A stretch of DNA of 64,000 nucleotides, taken from NCBI RefSeq assembly GCF_036785885.1, contig NC_092323.1:5000501-5064500 (forward strand). Reading direction: 5' to 3'. Each line of letters starts with the position of its first letter. Position 1 is the first letter of the stretch. A program made the translations under genes and the position numbers. Below, one piece after another: positions 1-14,200 of this stretch. The notes under the pieces were generated by a model that worked only from the letters and a program-made list of their open reading frames with translations, had not been told where the DNA came from and searched no databases. This stretch comes from Coffea arabica. Lineage: Eukaryota; Streptophyta; Magnoliopsida; Gentianales; Rubiaceae.

Positions 1-105
1 CCATATATATCTATATATATATATATATATTGACGCAGGCATTTCCAGAACGTTAGAAGGGGGCAAGAACTGCCCGAAGGTTGAAGAAGCTATTGGCAGC
101 AGCAA

Positions 106-810
106 ATGGAGGCAAAGATCAGCAATAAATCATTATTATTCAGACTCTGTTCTCTTCTCATGGCATCCCTATTCGCCGTCTCTGCTTCCTCTCAACTCAA
201 TGATCCTGGTCAGTGAAAGTAATAACACTTTCTTTCATTGCCAGATTTTTTCCCCTCCTCTCCAGTTTTGTGTGGTTCCGTTGAATAGGGTTTCCTGTTT
301 GTGGCTTGTTTTAGATTGGTACTTCTGGTTTCCCCTGTACGCATGTGGTTGCATCGTGAATTTGGTCAACGGACTGTCCAAATTCCCCAAGATGAGATTG
401 AGAATAGTGGCTAAATTCTCACTTTCGCTTGGGATTTTCTTATTCATCAAACCGTCCATCGAAGATCTGGGAAATGGAACGGGTGCTGGACTCTGGTCTT
501 TGGACATGCGGGAAAGAGTTGTCCGGGAAAAGCTTGGCAGCGGGCTAGTCGTCGCCTCCATGTTTCTGAACTTGCAACTACCGTCTTCGAGACATCTACC
601 AAAAGGCCAAGAAACAAAAGTTGCAAAACTTACTGAACACGGTAATCGCCAACTAAAGAGTTTCATTTCATTTTACAAGCGCGCCCTCGGTTCTGCTGTT
701 CCATGTTTTAACGAGGTTGTTGATTATCATTCTTAACAGGAATGCTCATACTGGTTGGGATTGGTTATGGTCTGTCCCTTCTGTGCCATCAGAAGGAGAT
801 GAAGTTCTAA
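106..810 (+). CDS. Transmembrane protein 220-like (TMEM220 family)
   Basis: Three coding exons, 106-208, 315-641 and 740-810, joined by GT-AG introns, give a 166-residue protein with every junction in phase. The N-terminus has a hydrophobic stretch like a signal anchor (LCSLLMASLFAVSASSQ). Exon 2 opens with the family-type motif DWYFWFPLYACGCIVNLVN, and hydrophobic segments follow at KFSLSLGIFLFIKP and GMLILVGIGYGLSLL, so three to four membrane spans are likely. TMEM220 proteins are small membrane proteins of unknown biochemical role. The ATG at 106 is the only one giving a continuous signal-like start. The next gene, SUVR5, is convergent and its stop lies about 600 bp downstream. The family call rests on remembered sequence; the exon structure is read directly. 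Confidence 0.8.
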
Positions 811-1414
811 TCGATGGAACCATCAGCTTAGATCCTCCCGTAATTAACCAATCCAACATTTTGTAGGGTATTTTTACACTCTGTAAATAACATGATAACT
901 TTTTTATGCTTTACAACACCACCAAGTGATGGTATGAACTGAAGAATCACTCGCTGTATTCTTCACTCGCTACAAGCAACGTTCCTTCAAATGTAGACTT
1001 TCTCGACTTTCGCATATAGCCTGAAATAGATAATGGACACGAGTAGAATGGTAGCAGCAGTCATCAAATACAGTTGATTCGAAAATTGCCAGTCTGATGT
1101 TTTATGACAAAAAAGCTTTCCAACTTTCTGTGCAGGCTGAGCAAGAGGAAAAGGGCCAGAATAAGTGCTCGAAATTGTCTGCTTTAAATTATCAGGGTAG
1201 ATAAAATTTGCTATACCAGGAAAAAAAAAAACAAAAATTCTACAGGTGGGACTTAAACGACGAGCCCAATGCTTCATGCCCATTTCAACAGTTACAGAAG
1301 CAGCAGATACAAATCAGAAAATTTGCCTTTAGCTTTCCTCTCTTGACTTCTCAATTTGAAAAGTCAGAGGCTTCCCACCAGGGGCAGCGTAAGAACAATT
1401 AGCTGGTGAAGCAT
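811..1414. other. Convergent intergenic / 3' UTR space
   Basis: Lies between the stop codons of the TMEM220-like gene (+) and SUVR5 (-). It is probably shared 3' UTR sequence. An A-rich run sits near 1220-1232. A 98-codon open frame on the minus strand (987-1283) ends in a hydrophobic stretch but matches no family I know and is most likely SUVR5 3' UTR. Confidence 0.5.
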
Positions 1415-4400
1415 TTAGTATAAACGACCCCTGCAATTCGCAGCTCCGCACAGGCAAGGGGACCCTTCTCCCGGTAATAATTTATAGCGGTAATCATATG
1501 TCAATTCTTCACCCATGGCAATCTGCTCATAAAGTTTAGGAAAAAGGGTTACAGGAGTCTAACGAGAGGCATAGCATTATTAAGGATCGTTGCAGAACTT
1601 GTTAAGAAAAGCCGTTGTATCAGCAAAACAAAACATTCGTGAAAATCCCAAAAATGACAAAATTTAGCGCAAAAAAGAGGTCAGTCCATGAAAAGGGAGT
1701 GGTCGGGACCAACAGTAAAATAATCATGTCATTAAAACGTCCCCATTTTCACAGGAAACTATAGTCCTCCATTAATATTTTTTCCCCTCATTCAAAGAAG
1801 TAACATCTCCATAATAAGTCACAAGTGAATGGAACATAATCACAGCCTATGATGCAAAACATAACTTTGCTTGTCCCAGCCATCCGAAAAACAAAGATAA
1901 CCACCTTATGAAGAAATCAAATGGTACTTACATCTCGACTGGCGTAGAGACCAATGTGTGCAAGCTGACAATCCATGCTTTCTACAATCACTTGGTGATT
2001 TACAAGATTTGGTGAGCAGCTAAGAGCAACAAGAGATGATAAGTGAGCCACAAGATGGTAAAGCAGCGAAACAACAACTTAGCCTTAAATAATAAATTGC
2101 TCCAAAGTACTACTTCTTAAGTCCTGCTTTTTCCAGATTTAAAGATGAATAACTTGGTACCCTGCAGCTAACATGGATCACAGGTCCTTAAAAGCGCTTA
2201 ACCTAGAGAGCTCGAGGTTACAATTCATCTCTCTTCTACTCTATTACTGCTAAGGATCAAAGGGGGCCAGCAAAAAGCTTGGAAACTAAATCCCTGGAAA
2301 CCGAAGCCCATGTTTCAATTCCTTGCCAAAAACGGGGGAAAAATCCTAATGGCATGAAGTGCCAAATCTCCTTCAGACTTATAAAACTCTACATTCAATA
2401 TAATATTCCTTGAGATCAGGAAGTAGTAATTTCCACAATGGGAATAGATATAAAAGTGGTCAAGAAAAAGGAAAAATAGAATCAGATCATCCAAATCTCT
2501 TGCAGGTCCAACCCCTTAGCTACAACATAATTTTCCACAGCTAAGAAATCAAATGTCTTCCCTCACCTGTGATTAATATACCGTGAAACATTTCCATAAT
2601 TTGTTGTATCAATCACAAAGGAGACCTGCCCTTCAGTCAATCTGCTTATGTCGTTTATTTGAGCATCAATTTCGTATAAAAATCTGCAACTATCATTTCC
2701 GTACCTGGTTCTCCAAATACAACAAAATAATAAGAAAATTACAAAAGGCAAATAAACAAATGAAAAAAAAAGGAAGATAGTGAAGATAAAGCTATCTGTT
2801 AAAGATTCAATACAGAAATCAAACCTATTACGCCTCTCACTTGCTTCTTGCTCATTTATGACCTCCCCAATATACTCGCATACAAAGGTGCCTCGCAGGA
2901 TTGCTTCCCTTGCCCTAACTGCCCAACCCTGTAAACCCAAACAGCAACTTAGCTGATACTCCAAACAATCAGAATCAATGATGCGTTATACCTTCTTTTC
3001 TGTTTTGAATATTTCCAATTTCACTCGAATGCCATTCTGCAAAACCCGGTTCTGACAGGTTTTGCTGCAGCAGCACCTTTGATTGCACTCATAAACAAGG
3101 TAACCCTCCTGACAAATTAATCAAAAAAGGAAGATCAGCAATTACTAGCGCTTAGCAATCACACAGACTCTTCATTTGATCCCAGAGCACCTCAGTCCTA
3201 TAACAAGGGTCAACTGTCAGTGATTTGACCTAAAAATGGATCATTTACATTTAGGTTATCCCTACCAGAAACTACTCTAGAACTAAAAAGTAAGCATTTT
3301 CCCAAACTGTTGATGTTCAAAAGTTACAATTGCAAACTTTTTTGCATGCAACCTCTTATGCCTCACTTTTAAGCTGAAAAAGAACGAATTCAGAAACACA
3401 CATAGGTTTCTCATATAAGTCCAAAACCAGTCATGCAAACACTCATACAACATGCCCAAGTCTCCATGTCTGAACCTCTTGTGAAGTTTATATCCTTCTA
3501 TGGAAATTAGCAAACTGGCTTCTCCACGCACACCTATAGCAATACTTGAATCAGACTCGAGAGAAACATGCTCACTTAACCTGGGTTCCCAATTGTAAAA
3601 TTGATATTTGCGCATGTGTGCCGATACATATCATAGTTAAACCTGATAACTTCTGAATTATCAAGATAGGAGTATAACTTGATATGTCTATCTGATCAGA
3701 CAATCTAGTCTTAATCCATTTACTTCTACCTGATGAAACACGTCAAGTTAACAAAAGTCCACAAATCATGAAAAATTAGCATTGCCAAACTGAATTAACA
3801 CAAATTTTAACAACTCATCCTACTCTATTGCACTCAAAAGCAGGGGAGAAGAGGAAAATGCTAAAAGCATAAGGATAATAGCTAAATTCAACTCAGCAAT
3901 TTCCAACTAGAAACAGCAGGGAAGGCATACAAGACCCAATTATATAAATGCAGGTACTTATGGGGCATGAAACCAAAAATCAAGTACCTCCAAAATGATC
4001 CGACCTCTCTCATCATATGGGAAGCGGCCATGCATTGGTTTGCCATATATGTCTTTTGCATCTTCATAGTCATTATCAAAAAGGTAGACATGATCACAGG
4101 TTACAGGAGAGCAAACTGAATGAGCACAAGCACACCCCAACTGTGAACTCTGCCAACAGAGTATATAGATGAAAAGAGACAGTAAGTACACAAACTTATG
4201 TTTGTCCTGATGTGAGACTTGCTGCAAGAAAAACACCAACTACACTAACAAAAGCAGAAGCATCACATAATTTCTTAGAAATTCCTTCTAAGCAGAAACT
4301 AAATGTTTAGTGATGCGAAGTATCAATATTAAACACCATATCATCAGCACCAGATCTATATGCATCCAGAAATATACTTCTGAAATTAGTATAAAAGGAT

Positions 4401-7400
4401 CCATGATAAAATGATCCAGTTATCTACTTTGTAATCAGAATAAAGGCCCTCAGGAAAACTCACAGTGCAAGGAAGTAAAATCCTCCACCGAAAAGAAGTA
4501 ACACTGGAACTTAATACATACTTTGGAGACCAACAGTCAAGCAGGCATCTTAAAACATACTTGAATATCGTCCTCTTTCCATTTTAAAGACCTACTTCAT
4601 TTTTCCACACTTTTCTTAAATATCTCAAACGTTCACACTCACAAGAAATTTGAAAATGAGATAAGAGAATAAGTATGTTTGCCAACATACATAAAGCATC
4701 AAAATCAGAAAGAAATTGAAAATTAAATTTCTAAAATTACCTCCACTTCAAGACCAATGGATTGATCAAGCAATGGTTTTGTAACATAAGTAAAGCTCTC
4801 CCATGGCAGAGAGTGTGCTGTAATTTGGCCATCAGAGCCATCCGGCATGATATGAAGAGAACCCAAAAGGTTTTCATCCACCACACAAGCTATTGGGACA
4901 GACTCCTTCCCAAAACTTATATCATCACATAAGATAATTCTCTCAGCAGAATCTTGGTTAAAATGTCTGGAGTCAATAACATAGTGACACTCATCCATCG
5001 TCCACTCACTGGACACAGGATTCAAAGGAACCAATGATCTAGATACAACTACATCATCCAAAAGAGGCACTGAAGAAGACAATTGATGTGCACTTTCAAT
5101 CAGCCTACATCCTCTGGGACAAATAAACCCTTCTTGGTGCCAGTTGACTAAAATATTTTGCTCACTGCAGAGTTTTGCTGCTTTTAGGTATATTCGCTCC
5201 GGCAAGGTTCCATATTTTGCCGCTAATGAGGCTTGCAGGCTTACCTTGCAGCAAGCCAAGCGAGCAATTGATAAGATTTCTAAGTTACTTGGTCGTGGTT
5301 TTGTTCTTTTAATCTCTGAAAACAATACCTTTGCAACAGCTGAGCATTGAGAATCTGCCAGTCTACCAAGACTAGCTGCATCAGGCTGAACGGATTGGAC
5401 ATTAAACTTTGCTGCACTGACCAAACTCGTTGCCTGAATGTGTTTCTTCATGTTTTGAGCACTTCTGTTCCTAATCCTATATGACGCTGATCCTATACCT
5501 TTTCTAAACCCAGGTCGAGTGAGTCTTCCTGATTTCAGTTTTTGAGCATAGAGACGAAGGCCTCTCTTTGGGAGGCGAGGATCAGCAGGAGTTGGCCCCA
5601 TATGAGCCGCTTGATGATGGCGGCCCAGATCAGGTAGCAAGTCAAACTTCAAGCCACAGAACCTGCAAATGTATTTCCGGATGCTAGACTGACTCTCCGG
5701 GTTCCGATCATCTACTGCAGCTGACTTCTCTTGACTAGGATTCTGCAGAGTATCATCAACCACAGAAAGATTAGGCTGCTCAACAACACTTGATTGCTTG
5801 AAATTATTAGGATGAACTGATAGTACATGTGACCACAAATCCTCGGGATTCCCAAAATGGCTACTGCATGGAATACACTGGAAAAGCATACATTGTTCAA
5901 CAAATTGCACCCGGTGCCTCTCCTGTACATGTGTTTCCAAGACTTTCTTATTGGTAAAAGAATCCAGACAGATTGCACAAACATAACCTCTAAACAGCCA
6001 CTGAGCTTCTTTCTTATGATGGTCCATCCAGTGCGTACCAAGTGTTTGATCATCAAGAAAATTTTCAGAACAAAGTTTGCACTTTATACTGTTCTCATTG
6101 TTTTGATCATTTTCTACTACCATTGGGACTGTGACAGGTTCATCAAGAGAGGTGGAAGCCTGCAAATTTTCCTTCACGCTGAAGCCCCACAGGCTTTCCA
6201 ACCTTGCCTTTTCACTGCAGACTAACATCAGTAAGAACTGCCCAACTCTAACATCTTTAGAAGCTTCAGATAAGACCCACTGAAATTGGACTTCCTTAGG
6301 AACAGGGTTCCTCAGAGACAGTATACTTTTAAACAACCTATAAAAGAGTTCACAAGCCTGGTGTAAATTCAACTTTTGCTCCATTAAACGGCAGTCTTTC
6401 AGGAGTTCCATGAAAACTTCCTTTGAAATTATCCGACTCTTGCCATTCCTAGCACGTTTTAACCAGCTAGGAATATGTTTTTCACAGTACAAAGAATGTC
6501 GTTTTGGACTTTCTTGGCAAGGTTCGAAGCCATCCTGAGACCATAAACCTATGCAGTGAGCCATCTCCTGGATGCTATAATCTTCCCGTGGTTGCTCAGG
6601 CAAAGCAAGTGAACAGCTTCTGTCGAAGGCTTCTCCACCGATGACTTGGATAGGCTTTACATGCAAAGGAGCTTCATTTCCTCCAGATATTACAATTTCT
6701 TTGCAATCTGTGGTTTCTGATCTCATTGAACTCTCTTCATGCTTTCTTTTGAGCCTATTCTCAGGCAAACTTGAGGTGAGACCTTGGTCATCTTTTGGTC
6801 TATGTTTCTTGCAAAAAGAAGAACCAAGCAAAGAGCGATGTTTACATTTAGTGCCAAGGACTGTAGTACCTTCACACATAGGTGAATCTACAGGTGTAGC
6901 TGATTCAATTTTTGATAAGCTGCCGGAAAAACGGGAGGTTAAATGCACACAACAATAAACATCACCTTCATTCGCCCATCGTACGCATCGCCTTCCTTTA
7001 TGTTCAATGAAAGCTATGCATTGGCGACTCTTACCAACGGCATCTGAAGAACTTACACAAATAGCACCACTTTCAGGAGTCAGTTCCACATTTTTCAACT
7101 GCATGACATCAGAATTTCCAGTTTCAACAACAATCTCAGCCCATCTATCAGCAACAGTACCTGGGGAGATAGGTTGAGCAGTTGCCTCCACAGATACTGA
7201 ATCTTTAGATGGCTCAGAATCCAATGATGCAGTGTTATTGAGATCACCATTGAAAAAAGCAGAGTCAATTTCAACTGCAACGTCCTGATGTGAACTCTGA
7301 ATAACCTGTGCTTGTGAACCATGCATTTCAGCACGACGAACTTCGAGTTTAGGCCTCTTTCTGCTCATTTGAATCCCCACTGTCAATGGACTATCATTGC

Positions 7401-8905
7401 TGGGTTGCTCAAGATCACCACCACTTGAAATTGGATTTGACATTGAAAACCATTTCATCACCTCATGTTTCCAGGTCCTCCACTCAGTGCTCAAGTCAAG
7501 CTGTGCTGTTGCATTTGAAAGCGAGTGCACTTCATCCCAAACAATCGATTCAACCAATTCCTGAAGCAGAAAGATGGTAACCATGGAATGTTGTTACGAA
7601 GCAAGTTTCAAACTTCAATCAGTATTACTGTTGCAAGTAAACAAATAGATACATCCCTGTTGAGTTTCAAATTGGAAAATAAATATTTAGAGGGGAAAAA
7701 AAAAGACAATGAAGAAGGCCATGACATATATGCAAATAAAGCCAGGTATCATGAGTTTAGAGCATTCAGGTAGACAGTGAACAGAATTCCCATTCAGCTA
7801 AGTATAACTCACGGTTTTGCACCATTTCATCTTTGGAGGAGACGCAAGGCATTTGAGAGGGATTTATGCTAACATCATCACAAGTTTTGTCTAAACAAAT
7901 TTTTGAAGCACTATAGGCCAAGACTAAAACTCAAAATGCAAGAAATTGACCAGAATAACAGGATATCAGAGCATTTATTATTAAGAAGCTAATTCTTTTT
8001 TCTTTAAAATGAAAATGACAAGTGTTTTTGGAAACAACTATGTGCCTTCTCGAAAAATAAGACATTGCTGCACAGACTAGCACCACAAGGTAGGATCCTA
8101 CCTCCTTCAATATTTCAACACATTCGGCGCTATTTGCATTCTGACATCGTTGTATCCAAGATGGCAGAGAGTGTTGCAACCAATCTGCGTTGATGCAGCA
8201 CTGCAGTATCATCTGAGACAGTAAAAGCGTAGCCTTTGCATCAGTCTAAAACAACAAAAACAAAGTCCGCACAATAACAGAGCTCAATGTTCATCCTCCA
8301 CATTAAGCATCTCACATATTCTGGCTCTACAGCATAGCACAAGAGTGGAAGGGTAGATCAGCCAAAGTGACTTTTACAACACCACCATGTCAATCTTTTT
8401 CCTCTTGGGCCATAACAAACCAAAAGGAAAATCAATTTACATCTTCTTGAGAACCTTAAACAAAAATGAGAGTCTAGGTTCACAAAATCAGGAAGCATCA
8501 GAACAAAGCATGTAACCCTGGAAATGTTGTTGACATGTATAGTATGAATCCCCATGACAGTAACTAATCCACAATAATCAGTTCAATCAGGTCTGCTGGA
8601 TCACTGTCCAACAATCAAGTTAATAGTTCAACTGCTGGAAAGCAGAGCAGCATATCCATACCAAAGGCAAAAATTCCCAGTTTATGTAACAACATGCGTG
8701 GAATTCCGAGACAGATGCATGGAAACTAACAAAGTGCATATCCGACAAGCATCAGATGAATGTATGGAATTGTCAGGGTACAATTACAAGAATATGTATC
8801 ACACAAGAACATTTTCGACAATAAAACTTGATCTGCAAGATCTGCAGTGCTTGAAAGCACAAGACCTTCCCTTTGTGTGTGTGAAAACATCTACAAGTGA
8901 TTGGA

Positions 8906-8936
<31 letters not shown>

Positions 8937-11092
8937 CACACAGACATAAAAACAAGTTTCACATCTTTCAAACTAACCACGAGGGGTAAGTTTCTTACAT
9001 TTTGAAGTTTCAAAAGCATCTTGCCGAGGTCGCTATAATTCTTACAGCGGGAAGCCTCCAGAGCAAATTCCTTCCAGGCCGCCACATTGCGAGCAGTCTC
9101 AATGAGAGCCTGATATAACTTGAAAGGATCAAATTACAAGCAGAAACTGAGGAAGATCAACAGTAATACGAGGGAAAAAAACTAACTTGTAAGTGCATAT
9201 GGACAAACTAACCTCACTGTGCAGCTGATCAAGTATACTCAACATGCTGACAGCAAGCTTTTGCATAACAAAACGACGTGCAAGAGTCAGATCTTTTACC
9301 ATTTTCATTCCAACCTTGTGTGTCTTATATGCAATGGGCTCTGGAAATTCATTCATTGGACGAACAAGTAGCTCATCTGCCCAAGAATAGTTTCTTGTCC
9401 GGGGAAAGAATATTACAAGATACTTTTTCCTATCATGAGTTGGCTTGGCTTTCAAAGTTGATAAGGGCCAATCCGCTCTTGCACATCTAATTCCTGCCTG
9501 CCACTTCCCTCTCCACTACAGGTGGAAAAAACACAAAATAATCTATACTAAGTAAAAAAATCGAAATAAGTATAATGGAAATAGGATTCTACCTTGAAAT
9601 GAAATATGTTTCGCAGTAAACAAAGCAAACTCGTCAATTCAATAAAAATGAATTCTTGTTTTAATTGAATTGAGTAAAATAAAAAGTTATGGTATGGATG
9701 ACTTGACAATTCCAATTCTAATCGAGCAATCCGGTATATTTTCCACATTCATAGGAGTGTGTCTATGTTTCTTCTTTACGAATATGATATTTTTTGGACA
9801 TTTCTAATAATATCAAGTCTTATTCCTATTTTGGCATTTTTAATTTCTGGAATTTTAGCCCCGATTAGCAAAGGGCTAAACCATACCCTCGAGATATAAC
9901 TTCACAGAACTCCATAACATTTCATACAGACATGAGCATAGCGATGTTCTTAATGACGACTAATAACTTAAATATAAGGCACAGCCAAAAAAATTGTAGA
10001 TAAGAAATAAGCACAGAAATTGCTTCTCCATTCAATTTTACCGTGTCCTCTTTTGTCAGATGCAAGTCCTAGAGTAGCATGGAAGCAACTTGAAATGACC
10101 ATGAGGTAACACACCTTTTTCCCTTCAAAGTTGCAAATGTAGCAACTTAATGAAAGATTCTCATTCAAACAAAAAAGATATTAACAGAACCTTAGATGAT
10201 CACCAACAAAACAGCTTAGATCAAAAGATCTAAGAATTAATGGTTAAAAAGTAAACTAAAGCACCAAAACAAGTTCCATTTAAAAATTCAAATAGTAAGG
10301 TCTTAACAGTTGACTTCTACCAGGTCCAAATCAATGAGAAGTTTAAAATATTGTGTACTTCAACCTATGCCCTAAATTGACACTAGTTATGATTTTAGGA
10401 TAATTTTCTTTTATTTGACACCATTACCAACAGCTACAAATCCCCTAGGATAATCCAAAAAAAATTCTATATCCACATCCCTGCATATAAGAACTAAACT
10501 CATTCCATTAACTTTTATTTCCTGTTTTGATGGATCCAAATGCCCAAACTAATTGTATATGTTTTGAGAGAAATATCAACAGAAACTGTATGGCTCCAAG
10601 ACTTAAATCTCCTTAAATAAAATAAGCAATTACCTTCACCCATACAGCTAAAGACTCATCTCTTTCGTGCCATTTTGATTCCGAAGGCGAGAGTCCTGGC
10701 TCTTGATCTCCACTCGGTTGTCCCCTTTCATATGTATCTAGACAAGTTTCCATCATGTGGTCCTGAGCAATAGACTTCTCATCTTCGGAATCATGAGAAT
10801 CAAAAGAGAACTTCTGGCCATCCATCTCATATGCATAATATGCATCTCCATTATTATTAACTTCTGAAGCAGGCAGTCCCTCAAGACTCCATTTACTTCC
10901 ATCCTCCCTCTCCTCCAGAGGCCCTTCCAAATTAATCTCTAGGTCATCTACTTTAAACTCTGTCGCCTGAACTTCTTCAGGACGTTCTACACGGTTTGAT
11001 TCTCCAGCAAACATAAAGGAGGTTCCAGAACCCTGGTCAGGACAATCAGAGTCTGCAGTGTAGCTTACACCAGAACAAGGAAGGACTTCCAT
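1415..11092 (-). CDS. SUVR5: SUVR5 C2H2 zinc-finger / SET histone H3-K9 methyltransferase
   Basis: Eleven coding exons in transcription order: 10634-11092, 9213-9515, 8999-9109, 8102-8212, 4741-7560, 3988-4149, 2992-3108, 2825-2928, 2567-2704, 1932-2019, 1415-1522. They total 4521 nt, or 1506 residues, in phase at every junction. The order is: acidic N-terminus; [18 protein letters not shown] segment from about residue 154; three Cys-rich C-x-C/C-x2-H repeats (about 509-535, 557-582, 664-690); four C2H2 fingers (about 822-843, 856-877, 890-911, 960-981); pre-SET cysteines from 1269; SET with GWAVRA, NHSCSPN and GEELTYDY; post-SET PCLCG at the end. It matches Arabidopsis SUVR5 along its length. 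That protein is nuclear, deposits H3K9me2 independently of DNA methylation, and binds DNA through its fingers. The start MEVLPCSGV matches the family; an in-frame upstream ATG at 11158 could add 22 residues. Confidence 0.96.
8908..8936. repeat. (GT)n(GA)n microsatellite in a SUVR5 intron
   Basis: Uninterrupted GT repeats run straight into GA repeats, inside the intron between the coding exons at 8102-8212 and 8999-9109. Confidence 0.9.
9545..9876 (+). other. Nuclear insertion of plastid DNA (NUPT): ndhC 5' end plus leader
   Basis: From the ATG at 9765 the plus strand reads [20 protein letters not shown] and continues to ...ILAPISKG, the first 37 residues of plastid NdhC (NAD(P)H-quinone oxidoreductase chain 3). 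Homology stops abruptly after AAAGGGC at about 9876. The roughly 200 bp before the ATG is AT-rich, has no features of its own, and looks like the plastid ndhC leader and spacer. It lies in the first coding intron of SUVR5, antisense to the host gene, and the flanking splice sites are intact. The 3' edge is sharp. The 5' edge (about 9545) is an estimate. It is non-functional as ndhC because only the N-terminal third is present. Confidence 0.9.
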
Positions 11093-14000
11093 GACTCTAG
11101 ACGATAATATTTGAGCCCATGTGGCACCTATAGCATCATGTATTTCCACTAACTTCACATACTAAGCAAACACAATAGCTGGCATCAGCAGGATCAAAAA
11201 TGGAAGTTCAGCCTCACAAGTCAAATAGGTTTAGTTAGTACGTGCTAAGCAATTAATAGAAGTGCTCAATTCATGTAATAAATGATCATGTAAAGTCATC
11301 AATGCCAATTCTTCCACAGGAAAACTATTGCATTACTTTAAATAAAAACTTAAAAAGTGTTTCCATACATTGGACAAAATAACTGCACACCAATTACAAC
11401 TTTGACGACATGGGAAAGAAGGTAACACATCGACGCTGGGCATCATCACACCAACATGCATGAAGAATTGATGTACACAAAGTTGAATGTATCCTTAAAT
11501 CAAACTAATCATGCCAAAAACAACTTGTTGCTACATGACATGAATAAGAAAAGACAACAAATATTTGATTTTATTCTTCAACCATCACGAAGAAGTCAGC
11601 AGGCTCGGGATAGCAAGAAACCAGGGGGAGGGGTGGTTGGGAGTTGGGAAAAAAGAACAAAAATAAATTAAAGAATGGCAACCCAAGTATTTGGTATGAA
11701 GGAAAAGATTTCCTGTGTTTTGCTCCAGACAACGGTAGCTGGACACAGTTTTCAAATAACCGTCGATATCAATCTGTTCTAGTTTTTTTTCCCCAATGAT
11801 TTCGAATCAAATAAACTAAAAAAGGAAATCTGTGTAAGCTTCCCTTGAAGCTCACTTTCCCAAAATAATAACGTAGTCAAGAAGCCCAAACAACTAATTT
11901 CTTATATTTGTCTTCTTTCTTTATGCACTTTTGAAACTCAAGGCTTCTATCTTCATACAGGGATGTGAAGTAAGCTTGGCAGAATGATCTACTAAGTTCA
12001 GGTTAATACAAACTAGTTCAACTTCAAAAGAAGGCACCACTATAAACGTGCTAACAGTCAGATTGTAGCTGTCAGTAGTATAAAAAACATAACCAGATGC
12101 AATACCACAATATCAGCATTCTTTTTCTTAAACTATCAATTAAATCTCATGCCTAATCAATTAATGTTAATAAGACAGGAAAATCATTGCCCAAGACCAT
12201 GAAAACTTATCAAGCCTTTTAACAGACAGCATACTGAAACTAATTAAAATCATAAACAGTTCATAGAGAGAACTGACTTACAATTTTGAGATCCCGTACT
12301 AGAATCAATTGCATGTAAGTAGATGACCACTTAAAACAACTTTATCACCCTCAACCAAAACCAGATTCACATGCCAGCACCTTAACCTATGTCCAAATGG
12401 CAAACCCCACCTCTGGCAATGACTCATTGAGTAAAAATATTTTCCATAAGCTCATGCCATCAAATTTAAGATTTCATCTTCCATAAGCTCATAATTTCTT
12501 TGCAAGTTTCATTCCAATCATCACCAAGAATCAATGTCGTTTCAAAAATACAATAGCCATAATTACCAAACTTCGTAATTCACATTATGAAAGTATTCTT
12601 CCTGTGATCAGACGTGGTACCATCAGAAGATTGTAGAACCTCAAACCTGTGCTGAAAGATCAAATTTTTTTCTTCTACAACTAGATTTGTAAGTTAACCA
12701 TCCAATTTTGATGATGACATGTCAAACCATTTCTTTGAAGAGGGGTTGGCCCATGCGGAAAAAATGTACAAAATATTAAACCAAGCCTAAAGGCTTTCAA
12801 TAAGTTCATCAAATCATCTTCAAGTTGTGGCGTGCATACTGCCAAATAAATGCATAGAAATTAATTCAGCTCACTACTTACAAGTCAACAAGTAAAAATT
12901 CCTTGCAACAAGCAACTAGATGCCATCCATCATTCTGATAGTAGAATAATTACTACTAAAGGAACATTAATCAAGTCCACCATGAGTGAGGCTTAACTGA
13001 TTCTTTTTTTCTTATGTGCTAACAATCAACAAAATTCATAAGAGTCTGCTAGATTTGAGGCTATATACGATTTGAGTCTTATTCATTTATTTTTTGCAGC
13101 TTTTCATCTTAGATCAAGCCCTCCTCATGGCAATGACAACTCGATTGACATATTCAAGCTCGGTGCAGATATTTTAAGTTGCTTCAGCCCTGCCCTAATA
13201 GTTCTAGAGAACACCTATGCAGGGATGCAATCAATTACTTTAAGCATAAACTCATATCAGCATACAAGTTCACACAGGTCATTCAGGCTTCCATAGCACT
13301 GTGCAAAAATTTGGTTCTATGTCCCAATCCCAGGTCACCATGCATTACATTATACCAAAGAAAGTTTATATCAGGCACTAATTAAATATTTTTACTTAAA
13401 AAAAAAAAAATCACAGAACCAAAAATCTAGAGGCTTGATCAATATCTAGCTCAGACTAAAAGCTAACACTTAATGAGGAGTTAAACAAAAAACTGATGAG
13501 CAAACTTTACTTCCCTGCAAGTCTTGTTTCAGATTTTCAATCATTATCTAGAACATTTTCTTACAATCAAGTACTCTCTTATCAGTAAAAACAAATTAGA
13601 AATAGAAATACTCATCAGCTGCACCCCAAGAAACAGTACCAAGAAAATAAATAAATAAACAAATAAAACTATTGTGCCACGCGTAATTTTGCTGAATTTA
13701 CTCCAGAATCATACTGAAAAAACTCCATCACAAAGATCAGTAAATGATAATTTGCTTTTGTCCCAACATACACGTCATAAAACCCCTGCTAATCCCACAT
13801 CAAACTAACAGACGATTTATAACATGTTTATTCTCAGTAAATAAATGATTACAGGCTAGTAAAATATTTAGCTTCAAAATTTGATCTTTCTTTCTCTTCC
13901 ATACAAAACTGCAATCTTTAGCATAGATTCGCAGGGAAGCCACACATACATTCACATATAACACATATAAGAGGAGAAAATGGTAAATTAATTTCAGCTT

Positions 14001-14200
14001 AGGGCAGGCCCCTCCATTACACACAAAGACTGCAGCTTTTCCCAAACAGCAGCAACTGAATCAACAATGCGTACTATTGAAGCCCTTACTACAATTTGTT
14101 ACCAACCATAAAATCCCCAAATCCAAAACCTCAAGAATTGAAACCCTAGATTACAATTGACCCAATTGTCAGCATAACATCCTGGAGAAACATTGGAAGG
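11093..14200 (-). other. SUVR5: SUVR5 probable 5' UTR, 5' introns and leader
   Basis: No coding frame of note. Just upstream of the start codon, reading the minus strand, a splice-acceptor-like TTTGCTTAG at about 11162-11170 precedes the ATG-containing exon, so the leader is probably spliced. A stretch at about 14100-14165 reads on the minus strand as CTAGGGTTTCAATTCTTG, typical of plant 5' leaders, and may be the first exon. Exact leader exons cannot be fixed without transcripts. Confidence 0.4.

Noticed and set aside
987-1283. Minus-strand 98-codon frame with a membrane-like segment downstream of SUVR5
   Set aside because: No family resemblance, no start context; best explained as SUVR5 3' UTR.
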